NCBI RefSeq assembly: GCF_014596445.1
Contig: NZ_MECL01000259.1
Location: 1 to 43,781 of the forward strand
Reading direction: 5' to 3'
Source of the DNA: Streptomyces sp. CBMA29
Lineage (GTDB): Bacteria; Actinomycetota; Actinomycetes; Streptomycetales; Streptomycetaceae
Length of the DNA stretch: 43,781 nt
Shown here: positions 24,352 through 30,742 of the stretch, piece by piece
Layout of the letters: every line of letters starts with the position of its first letter
How positions within the stretch are numbered: position 1 is the first letter of the stretch
Notes under the pieces: model-generated
The model's input: the letters and a program-made list of their open reading frames with translations, nothing else
What the model was told of the DNA's origin: nothing
The model's database searches: none
Program-made: the position numbers and the translations under genes

Positions 24352-24429
24352 GAACGGACCAACGAGCGTCCAAGCCGACAGTCACATGATCAACGACTTC
24401 TGTTAGGACCTCTAAGGGGGTCGATGGTG

Positions 24430-24660
24430 CTATTCTGCACGAATCACGCGAAGCCAGCACCGCAGGTAAGAAAATGTAGCCGAAGCACCCAACAAAGCTT
24501 GCAGTACGATCACAATTATAGAAGGTTCGCTCACATGTGTCACTTCGAGGCCAAAGAGAGTCCAGTAGATAACCCAGATGAGCGTCCCGACAAAAAGAAC
24601 GCGCTTTGATGTTTTGACGCCGGGGTTTATCAACTGCTCCCGAATGGGACGGTCTTCCAC
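24430..24660 (-). CDS. 76-residue two-helix membrane protein
   Basis: GTG 24660 follows AAAGGA seven bases upstream. The protein has a basic N-terminus (DRPIREQLINPGVKTSKR), a helix VLFVGTLIWVIYWTLFGL and a second helix SIIVIVLQALLGASATF, ending in LRCWLRVIRAE. GC content is low for the window. The stop lies 18 bp from the right end of the IS element. It may be a holin-like or other small accessory membrane protein. No function is assigned. Possibly co-transcribed originally with the 58-residue protein beyond the IS. Confidence 0.65.
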   Translation of the reverse strand: MEDRPIREQLINPGVKTSKRVLFVGTLIWVIYWTLFGLEVTHVSEPSIIVIVLQALLGASATFSYLRCWLRVIRAE

Positions 24661-24691
24661 TCAAGCATCCTTTCCGCGCCAGAGACATGGG

Positions 24692-24733
24692 GCTGTGCGT
24701 CCACGATCCCTGGACGCACAGCTCCGTTGTTTT
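24692..24733 (+). terminator. rho-independent-type hairpin with T-rich tail
   Basis: Arms GCTGTGCGTCCA and TGGACGCACAGC (12 bp, perfect) flank a CGATCCC loop and are followed by TCCGTTGTTTT. This is the form of an intrinsic terminator for plus-strand transcription. The genes to its left are on the minus strand, so it may block read-through into the low-GC gene to its right or be a leftover from a lost gene. Confidence 0.65.
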
Positions 24734-24785
24734 AACGACTACCTGAAAAATCCTTGACGGCTACGGGACCAGTAAGGAGTTGATC

Positions 24786-25073
24786 TTGAATTACGCGCCG
24801 GGCGGAAGACTCCTTGCGACTTTTTCTCCAATATTCCAGAATAGTCCACAGCAGTCGCGAAGGCGCCAAATTCGTATCCGAATATATGACCCACGCCACT
24901 CAGCCCGTACCACGCGCTCGTTCTCTATGAAGACAAGCAGGGGTGGGTCTTGCACCGAGATCGTAGTGAGCGATCCTCATCACCGGAAGCCGCTCTGGGC
25001 AATCCATGCGCGCTTTGCCCGTATTGAGAATATTTACTGGATCTTGGATCCCGGGCGACTGCCGTTTCGATAG
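24786..25073 (+). CDS. low-GC hypothetical protein
   Basis: This is a 95-residue protein with TTG start 24786, six bases after AAGGAG (24774-24779). The sequence includes GRLLATFSPIFQNSPQQSRR, QIRIRIYDPRHSARTTRSFS and ARIENIYWILDPGRLPF. It is basic and Ile/Arg-rich, with AT-richer codons than the chromosome around it, so it is probably foreign. No family is recognised. The gap 25074-25186 that follows has no feature I can support. Confidence 0.5.
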   Translation: MNYAPGGRLLATFSPIFQNSPQQSRRRQIRIRIYDPRHSARTTRSFSMKTSRGGSCTEIVVSDPHHRKPLWAIHARFARIENIYWILDPGRLPFR

Positions 25074-25186
25074 ATCTGTTGACCATCTGCGCTGACTAGC
25101 GAATCTGGGGTGACTCCGCAGCCACGCATGGACTGCCCTTCGGGTGGCAAAGATGTGTACGCCTCGGCCACGAATAACCCAGCATA

Positions 25187-25594
25187 TTAGGTGCGGATGT
25201 CACGTTGCTGTAGGTCTTTGAGGACGCTGGCCACGGTGGCGAAGTCGTTGTCCACGTGGAGCACGGTGTGGCCGTGGTGGACCGCAGTTGCGCAGACCAG
25301 TAGGTCGATCGGGCCTGCGGAGCGGTGCTGGCTGCGCTGGGTGAGTTTGTACTGTGCAGTGTCCACCCAACGCCATGCGTTCTTCGGCACCGCCGAGAGT
25401 GGACACAACGCGTCCAGTTCCTCGGCCAGTTCGTCTCGGTGGGACGGGCTGGTGGCCGAGAACAGGAACTCGGTGCGCGTGGGTTCACAGACGCGGAACA
25501 CTCCGGCTGCGATGTGGCCCTCCCAGGGTCGCAGCTCCCCCGGGGTGCGGAACAGATGCCACAGAGCCGAGGTGTCGAGGAGATACGAGATCAC
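25187..25594 (-). CDS. vapC: VapC-type PIN-domain toxin ribonuclease
   Basis: This 135-residue PIN domain protein opens with SYLLDTSALWHLF. Acidic residues expected at the metal site are present: D7, E42, D97 in PIDLLVCATA and D115/D117 in HVDNDF. VapC toxins cleave RNA, often tRNA, and are held inactive by the cognate VapB. GTG start 25594 overlaps the antitoxin stop by four bases (GTGA), the usual antitoxin-toxin order and coupling. The sequence appears complete. Confidence 0.92.
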   Translation of the reverse strand: MISYLLDTSALWHLFRTPGELRPWEGHIAAGVFRVCEPTRTEFLFSATSPSHRDELAEELDALCPLSAVPKNAWRWVDTAQYKLTQRSQHRSAGPIDLLVCATAVHHGHTVLHVDNDFATVASVLKDLQQRDIRT

Positions 25595-25830
25595 TGGAAG
25601 GCCGCCCGCCGGGCATGCTTGACGGCGTCATGGGCGGCGGCGGCCTGATCGAACTCGCCCTGTGCCCCACGCGCGGCTAGCTTCTCAGCGGCCTCCAGTC
25701 GCTTGACTCGGTCCACGTAGTCCCGCAGGGCCGCGTTGACCGTCTCCTTCTTCGTTGTGACGCCCATCAGTCGCATGGCCTCCGCCAGTGCCTCGTCGTC
25801 GAGATCAATCTGGGTGACCGACACAACCAT
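25591..25830 (-). CDS. vapB: VapB-type antitoxin
   Basis: This 79-residue antitoxin has an N-terminal ribbon-helix-helix pattern (TQIDLDDEALAEAMRLMGVT, then TKKETVNAALRDYVDRVKRL) that should dimerise and bind DNA. A C-terminal helical tail would wrap the toxin. ATG 25830 follows AAGGAG. It lies directly upstream of and overlapping vapC. An extended inverted repeat sits between the ribosome binding site and upstream DNA, which fits autorepression by the VapBC complex. Confidence 0.92.
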   Translation of the reverse strand: MVVSVTQIDLDDEALAEAMRLMGVTTKKETVNAALRDYVDRVKRLEAAEKLAARGAQGEFDQAAAAHDAVKHARRAAFQ

Positions 25831-25839
25831 CGTCTCCTT

Positions 25840-25877
25840 AATGTTGATGTATGTATCTACGATACATCACCAACATT
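25840..25877. promoter_or_regulatory. imperfect palindrome, vapBC operator candidate
   Basis: Outer arms AATGTTG and CAACATT and inner arms GATGTAT and ATACATC are arranged symmetrically around GTATCTACG, with a small offset between outer and inner pairs. The site starts ten bases upstream of the vapB start codon and covers the expected promoter. It is the natural target for the ribbon-helix-helix antitoxin. Confidence 0.7.
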
Positions 25878-26193
25878 ACCCCTCGGAAGGCGGCAAGTTT
25901 TCTGTGGGCAACGGGGATGGGGTCCGGTGGTTCGCGGCGGGGCCGTCGGCCGGCAGGGTGATCGACGGCAGAGGCAGCCAGGGGGCGTGGCCCTGATGAG
26001 CTAGTTGCGGTCTGCCTCGTTCGAGCCATATTTCTGGGCCATTCGGCCATGTCCGACTAGGTCGGATATCAACGTCCCCAACGTATCCCCATGATCATGG
26101 AATCATGATCCAACTGGGCTGTGAGGATCCCCGGGCTGGCCGCTCTGCCAGCAAAGATGCTGACCAGAAGGCCCTAGCTCCACCAATGCAGGG
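25878..26193. other. gene-free stretch with clustered short palindromes beside the CAU tRNA
   Basis: No gene is supported here. Three palindromes cluster on the 3' side of the tRNA: TCCGAC-TAG-GTCGGA (26052-26066), CATGATCATG (26090-26099) and ATCATGAT (26102-26109). This is where the attachment site and integrase-binding region of a tRNA-integrated element would lie, but no integrase gene or repeated tRNA end was found. Confidence 0.35.
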
Positions 26194-26267
26194 TGGGGCG
26201 GGTGGGACTCGAACCCACGACCGACGGATTATGAGTCCGCTGCTCTAACCGGCTGAGCTACCGCCCC
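26194..26267 (-). tRNA. tRNA with CAU anticodon (elongator Met or Ile2)
   Basis: The minus strand folds as a full cloverleaf. It has acceptor GGGGCGG/CCGCCCC, D arm TAGCTCAGCCGGTTAGAGCA, anticodon stem GCGGA/TCCGT with loop CTCATAA (anticodon CAT), T arm GTGGGTTCGAGTCCCAC and discriminator A. No CCA is encoded. The CAT anticodon reads Met, or Ile after lysidine modification. The two cannot be separated here with certainty. The acceptor stem argues against initiator tRNA. The 3' end faces the decayed island. Confidence 0.92.
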
Positions 26268-26391
26268 GTACGGTGCGCCTCGCGCGCCGTCTGCCGCAGC
26301 ATAGCTGCTCATACGATCTGTCGCCCTCGCGGGTCACAGACGCGTCATTGGGTGGACTCGCGGGGGCGGGGAGTTGGTTCCCGGGGACATG

Positions 26392-26414
26392 AAAAAGGAC
26401 CCCAACGGGGTCCT
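26392..26414 (-). terminator. intrinsic terminator of the tRNA-Asn pair
   Basis: On the minus strand AGGACCCC, a GTT loop and GGGGTCCT form an 8-bp stem, followed by TTTTTC. It lies 10 bases past the 3' end of the second tRNA-Asn in transcription order, in the classic position and form. Confidence 0.88.
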
Positions 26415-26423
26415 GATCCGGCG

Positions 26424-26496
26424 CTCCCCCGACTGGACTCGAACCAGTAACCTGCCGGTTAACAGCCGGCTGCTCTGCCAATTGAGCTACAGGGGA
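26424..26496 (-). tRNA. tRNA-Asn (GTT), downstream copy
   Basis: This is a complete cloverleaf on the minus strand: acceptor TCCCCTG/CGGGGGA, D arm TAGCTCAATTGGCAGAGCA, anticodon loop CTGTTAA (GTT, Asn), T arm ACTGGTTCGAGTCCAGT, discriminator G, no encoded CCA. It is identical to the copy at 26502-26574, five bases upstream in transcription order, and is followed by an intrinsic terminator. Confidence 0.95.
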
Positions 26497-26501
26497 CCGA
26501 G

Positions 26502-26574
26502 CTCCCCCGACTGGACTCGAACCAGTAACCTGCCGGTTAACAGCCGGCTGCTCTGCCAATTGAGCTACAGGGGA
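26502..26574 (-). tRNA. tRNA-Asn (GTT), upstream copy
   Basis: Same sequence as the copy at 26424-26496, with anticodon GTT. The two are separated by only five bases, repeat with a 78-bp period, and share a few flanking bases, which indicates tandem gene duplication. They are probably transcribed together from a promoter in 26575-26793. Confidence 0.95.
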
Positions 26575-26793
26575 TCGCTCTGCGTGCGGCGAATGCACTC
26601 GTCAGGGTGTCCCCGGACGGCGCGCGTTCGCTGCGACACATACATTAGCGCAAGTGAGGGGGTGCTCCGCCAACCAGTTGCGCCAGGGTTGTCACCCGGG
26701 TGCACAGGGTAGGCGCGCAGCACACGGCACCTCGGCCCGACTTGTCCAGTGCCTCCCATGCCTGACGTGTCCGACGGAGAGAGGGTGGAGCCC

Positions 26794-27093
26794 ATGCGCT
26801 ACCGGCTGACGTTCATCAGTGGAGCCGTCGTCGGCTATGTGTTCGGCGCGCGCGCCGGGCGCGAGCGGTACGAGCAGTTGCGCAAGAGCGCGCAGCGCGT
26901 CGCGCAGAACCCGGCGGTGCGCAACGCGGCGGAGAGCGCCGCGCAGACCGGCAGGAGCGCCGCGGTGAAGGCCGCGGACACGGTGACGGCGAAGGTCGGC
27001 GACCGGCTGCCGGAGTCGGTGACCGAGCGGGTGAAGGCACTGCGCGACCGCAGCGCGCCGCCCGAGGACGACTGGGGCACCTCCAACACCTGA
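26794..27093 (+). CDS. YtxH-like small membrane-associated protein
   Basis: This is a 99-residue protein starting MRYRLTFISGAVVGYVFGAR, a short hydrophobic Gly-rich segment of the type seen in YtxH-domain proteins. A long amphipathic, Ala/Lys/Arg-rich helix follows (ERYEQLRKSAQRVAQNPAVR), then an acidic tail. ATG 26794 is chosen because GGAG lies four bases upstream. Possibly a stress- or envelope-associated protein. The family function is not established. Confidence 0.82.
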   Translation: MRYRLTFISGAVVGYVFGARAGRERYEQLRKSAQRVAQNPAVRNAAESAAQTGRSAAVKAADTVTAKVGDRLPESVTERVKALRDRSAPPEDDWGTSNT

Positions 27094-27254
27094 CGGGCGC
27101 GGGTGGAAAGACGTCCGGAAACGTCCCGGCCCCTACCGCGGCCCCTACCCCGGCCCGTACCCGGCCCCTACCCCGCCCGCTTCTCGAACACCTGACGCAA
27201 CCTGATGCACAGCTGTCACCCCGCGTCCGCCCCTCGTGCGGCATCATCTCGTCC

Positions 27255-28700
27255 ATGGGGAAAGTCGCGGGCATAGACAGCTCCACCACCGGTACGACCG
27301 TCGTCGTGTGCGACAGCGAGACCGGGGCGGTACTCAGGCAGGGCCATGCGCCGCACCCTCTGGACGACGGCGAGAAGCCGACCGAGATCGACCCGCAGGC
27401 GTGGCTGCTGTCGCTGGGCGAGGCGGCCAAGGACGGCGTCCTCGAAGGGGTGCAGGCGATAGGCATCTCCGGGCAGCAGCACGGGCTGCTGGCCCTGGAC
27501 GCGGGCGGGGTGACCGTACGCCCGGCGCTGCTGCGCGGTGACAAGCGGGCGCAGGCGCAGGCCGTGGACCTCACCGACGAGCTGGGCGGGGCCGCCGGGT
27601 GGGCCGAGGCGGTCGGCTCGGTGCCGCAGGCCGCGTATCCGGTGGCCAAGCTGCGCTGGATCGCGCAGCACGAACCGCAGACGGCCAAGCGCATAGCCCA
27701 GGTGCTGCTCCCGCACGACTGGCTGGTGTGGCAGTTGCTGGGGCGGCCCGCGCGCCGTACGACCGACCGCGGCGACGCCTCGGGCACCGGCTACTGGTCG
27801 GCGGCCACCGGCGAGTACCGCACGGATCTGGTCGAGCGGGCGCTCGGCCACCAGGTGGCGCTCCCCGACGTGCTGGCCCCCGCGGAACCCGCGGGACAGA
27901 CCCCCGAGGGCCTGCTGATCTCCGCGGGCACCGGCGACAACATGGCCGCCGCGCTGGGCCTCGGTCTCGGCCCCGGCGACGCGGTGGTCTCCCTGGGCGC
28001 GGCGGGCACCGTCTTCGCCGTGCACCACGAGGCGCTGAAGGACCCGACGGGTACGGTCACCGCCTTCGCCGACGCGACCGGCCGCCATCTGCCGGTGGTG
28101 CAGGTGCGCAACGCGGTCCGTACGCTGCGCGGCACCGCCGATCTGCTGGGCACCGACCTGGCCGGGCTGTCCGAGCTCGCGCTCCAGTCGACGCCCGGCG
28201 CGTACGGGCTGGTGCTGCTGCCGTATCTGGAGGGCGAGCGGACGCCCGATCTGCCGCACACCGCGGGGACGCTGGCCGGGCTGCGGCGCGACTCGATGAA
28301 GCCGGAGCACCTGGCGCGGGCCGCCTTCGAGGGCATGCTGTGCGGGCTGACGGACGCGCTGGACGTGCTGCGCAACAAGGGCGTCGAGGTGCGCCGGGTG
28401 TTCCTGCTGGGCGCGGCGGGCGAGCTGCCCGCGGTGCGGGCCATCGCGCCCGCGCTGTTCGGCACGCAGGTCGTCGTGCCGCCGGCCGCCGAGTACGCGG
28501 CGCTGGGCGCGGCGCGGCAGGCCGCCTGGTCGCTGGGCGTGGTCCTCGGCTCGCAGTCGCAGACCGAGCCGCCGCCGTGGGCCGAGGCGGCCACCCAACT
28601 GCTGGAGCCGGGCGACGACTCCGCCGTGGGGTCAGCGGTGCGTCAGCAGTACGTCGCGGTGCGCGAGCAGACTCACCCGGGGGCTTTTGCGTCGCTTTGA
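27255..28700 (+). CDS. xylB: FGGY-family carbohydrate kinase (xylulokinase-like)
   Basis: This is a 481-residue sugar kinase. It has an N-terminal phosphate loop (GIDSSTTGTTVVVCDSETG), ISGQQHGLLALD near residue 77 (xylulokinase-type GQMHG position), DWLVWQLLGR, the second-domain motif GTGDNMAAALGLGLGPGDAV, and a C-terminal LGAAGELPAVRAIAPALFGT in the adenosine-binding region. The length is normal for the family. The substrate is probably D-xylulose or a related ketose. No isomerase or transporter gene is next to it, so specificity is uncertain. The ribosome binding site before ATG 27255 is weak. A 15-bp repeat array starts at the last base of its stop codon. Confidence 0.85.
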   Translation: MGKVAGIDSSTTGTTVVVCDSETGAVLRQGHAPHPLDDGEKPTEIDPQAWLLSLGEAAKDGVLEGVQAIGISGQQHGLLALDAGGVTVRPALLRGDKRAQAQAVDLTDELGGAAGWAEAVGSVPQAAYPVAKLRWIAQHEPQTAKRIAQVLLPHDWLVWQLLGRPARRTTDRGDASGTGYWSAATGEYRTDLVERALGHQVALPDVLAPAEPAGQTPEGLLISAGTGDNMAAALGLGLGPGDAVVSLGAAGTVFAVHHEALKDPTGTVTAFADATGRHLPVVQVRNAVRTLRGTADLLGTDLAGLSELALQSTPGAYGLVLLPYLEGERTPDLPHTAGTLAGLRRDSMKPEHLARAAFEGMLCGLTDALDVLRNKGVEVRRVFLLGAAGELPAVRAIAPALFGTQVVVPPAAEYAALGAARQAAWSLGVVLGSQSQTEPPPWAEAATQLLEPGDDSAVGSAVRQQYVAVREQTHPGAFASL

Positions 28701-28834
28701 TCCCATGCGGCTTCATCCCGTGCGGCTTCATCCCGTGCGGCTTAGTCCCATGCAGCTTCATCCCGTGCGGCTTAGTCCCATGCGGCTTCATCCCGCGCGA
28801 CTTAATCCCGCGCGACTTAATCCCGTGCGGCCCG
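28700..28834. repeat. 15-bp tandem repeat array, nine units
   Basis: Nine consecutive 15-base units cover 28700-28834. The consensus is ATCCCGTGCGGCTTC, with variants ATCCCATGCGGCTTC, GTCCCATGCAGCTTC and ATCCCGCGCGACTTA. Some variant units are themselves repeated in pairs, showing stepwise growth. The array begins at the final A of the kinase stop codon. It is probably non-coding: one plus frame would read I-P-C-G-F pentapeptides, but no start or binding site supports it. Confidence 0.88.
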
Positions 28835-29008
28835 GCGGTGTCGGAAGATAAGATTCTCCGCCGATCAAGACGGGCAAAGGGCGGGCAAAGCTCGGCGGGC
28901 CGGGGCAACGTCCCCTCCCCCGCGCCGCGTCTCCGTACGCGCCTTCCGCCGCCTGCGTACGTCCCGCCGGGGACGCGGCGCCCGTACCGCCGACACCGAG
29001 GTTTCAGT

Positions 29009-30742
29009 GTGCTGATCAGACTCCTGCGGGCCCACCTGGGCCCGTACAAGCGACCCATCGGTCTCTTGGTACTGCTCCAACTCGTCCAGACCATAGCCAC
29101 CCTCTACCTGCCCACGCTCAACGCCGACATCATCGACAACGGAGTGGTGAAGGGCGACACCGGCTACATCGTGGAGCTGGGCGGCGTCATGATCGGGGTG
29201 ACCGTCGTCCAGGTCTGCTGCGCGATCGGCGCGGTCTTCTTCGGCGCCCGGACCTCGATGGCGGTCGGCCGTGACATCCGCGCGTCGGTCTTCGACCGGG
29301 TGCAGAGCTTCTCGGCCCGCGAGGTCGGGCAGTTCGGGGCGCCGTCGCTCATCACCCGCACCACCAATGACGTGCAGCAGGTGCAGATGCTGGTGCTGCT
29401 GACGTTCACGCTGATGGTGTCCGCGCCGATCATGTGCGTCGGCGGCATCATCATGGCGCTCGGCCAGGACGTGCCGCTGTCGTCGCTGCTGCTGGCCGTG
29501 GTGCCGCTGCTGGGCATCGTGATCAGCCTGATCATCCGCAGGATGCGCCCGCTGTTCCGCACGATGCAGACCCGCGTCGACACCGTGAACCGGGTGCTGC
29601 GCGAGCAGATCACCGGCATCCGCGTGATCCGCGCCTTCGTCAAGGACGACTACGAGCAGCGCCGCTTCGCCGAGGCCAACGACAGTCTGACCGATGTGTC
29701 GCTGGCCACCGGAAAGCTGATGGCGCTGATGTTCCCGCTGGTGATGGGCGTGGTGAACATCTCCAGCGTCGCCGTGCTGTGGTTCGGCGCGCACCGCATC
29801 GACAGCGGCGGGATGCAGATCGGCGCCCTGACGGCGTTCCTGAGCTATCTGATGCAGATCCTGATGTCGGTCATGATGGCCACCTTCATGTTCATGATGG
29901 TGCCGCGCGCCGAGGTCTGCGCCGAGCGCATCGAGGAGGTGCTGGGCACCGAGTCCAGCGTCGTACCGCCACTAGCGCCCGTCACGGCCCTGCGCCGCCA
30001 CGGCGACCTGGAGCTGACCGACGTCGAATTCGCCTACCCCGGCGCCGAGGCGGCCGTCCTGCGCGGTGTCAGCCTGGTCGCCAGGCCCGGCGAGGTGACC
30101 GCGATCATCGGCTCCACCGGCAGCGGCAAGTCGACGCTGCTCGGCCTGATCCCGCGGCTGTACGACGCGACGGGCGGCCGGGTGCTGGTCGACGGCGAGG
30201 ACGTCGCGGAACTGGCCCCCGCGCTGCTGGCCGAGACCGTCGGCCTCGTACCGCAGAAGCCGTACCTGTTCTCCGGCACCGTCGCGTCCAACCTGCGGTA
30301 CGGCAAACCGGACGCCACCGACGAGGAACTGTGGCACGCGCTGGAGGTGGCGCAGGCCAAGGACTTCGTGGAGCGACTCGACGGCGGGCTCGACGCGCCC
30401 GTCGCGCAGGGCGGCAGCAACGTCTCCGGCGGGCAGCGGCAGCGCCTGGCCATCGCGCGGGTCCTGGTCCGCAAGCCGGAGATCTACCTCTTCGACGACT
30501 CCTTCTCGGCGCTGGACTACGCGACGGACGCGGCGCTGCGCCGCGCGCTGCTGCGTGAGACCGCCGCCGCGACCGTGCTGATCGTCGCCCAGCGGGTGTC
30601 CACCATCCGTGACGCGGACCGGATCGTCGTCCTGGACGAGGGCCGGGTCGTCGGCACCGGCACGCACACCGAGCTGATGTCCGGCAACGAGACCTACCGG
30701 GAGATCGTCCTGTCCCAGCTCACGGAAGCCGAGGCCGCCTGA
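29009..30742 (+). CDS. ABC exporter half-transporter, degenerate-site subunit
   Basis: This 577-residue half-transporter has six membrane helices then an ATPase domain. Walker A GSTGSGKS is at 368-375 and the signature VSGGQRQ at 472-478 is consensus. The Walker B catalytic Glu is replaced (F495-D496-D497) and the switch His is Gln528 (VAQRVST). This is the pattern of the degenerate subunit in heterodimeric exporters such as TM287/288. GTG 29009 follows GAGG by seven bases. The stop overlaps the partner's start (TGATG). Probably a multidrug or lipid exporter. The substrate is unknown. Confidence 0.93.
   Translation: MLIRLLRAHLGPYKRPIGLLVLLQLVQTIATLYLPTLNADIIDNGVVKGDTGYIVELGGVMIGVTVVQVCCAIGAVFFGARTSMAVGRDIRASVFDRVQSFSAREVGQFGAPSLITRTTNDVQQVQMLVLLTFTLMVSAPIMCVGGIIMALGQDVPLSSLLLAVVPLLGIVISLIIRRMRPLFRTMQTRVDTVNRVLREQITGIRVIRAFVKDDYEQRRFAEANDSLTDVSLATGKLMALMFPLVMGVVNISSVAVLWFGAHRIDSGGMQIGALTAFLSYLMQILMSVMMATFMFMMVPRAEVCAERIEEVLGTESSVVPPLAPVTALRRHGDLELTDVEFAYPGAEAAVLRGVSLVARPGEVTAIIGSTGSGKSTLLGLIPRLYDATGGRVLVDGEDVAELAPALLAETVGLVPQKPYLFSGTVASNLRYGKPDATDEELWHALEVAQAKDFVERLDGGLDAPVAQGGSNVSGGQRQRLAIARVLVRKPEIYLFDDSFSALDYATDAALRRALLRETAAATVLIVAQRVSTIRDADRIVVLDEGRVVGTGTHTELMSGNETYREIVLSQLTEAEAA

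Larger units (their letters stand above)
23059..24412 (-). mobile_element. IS5-type insertion sequence with passenger gene (12-bp TIRs, TAA duplication)
   Basis: GAGGTCCTAACA at 23059-23070 is repeated as its exact inverse, TGTTAGGACCTC, at 24401-24412. The trinucleotide TAA flanks both ends (23056-23058 and 24413-24415). Three-base TNA duplications are known for some IS5 subgroups. Inside are a degenerate DDE transposase gene (23625-24351) and, downstream on the same strand, an unrelated 143-residue gene. The element is 1354 bp long. Because the transposase is internally deleted, this copy cannot move by itself. Confidence 0.85.

Noticed and set aside
17755..26194. Shared GCAGGGTGGG near 17771 and at the tRNA 3' flank (about 26188) as an att repeat
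   Set aside because: Only ten G-rich bases match, and the match lies mostly outside the tRNA. This is too short in this DNA to call attL/attR.
28700..28834. 15-bp array as a CRISPR or as a coding pentapeptide repeat
   Set aside because: There are no spacers between units, so it is not CRISPR. A start codon and ribosome binding site are lacking for a coding reading.
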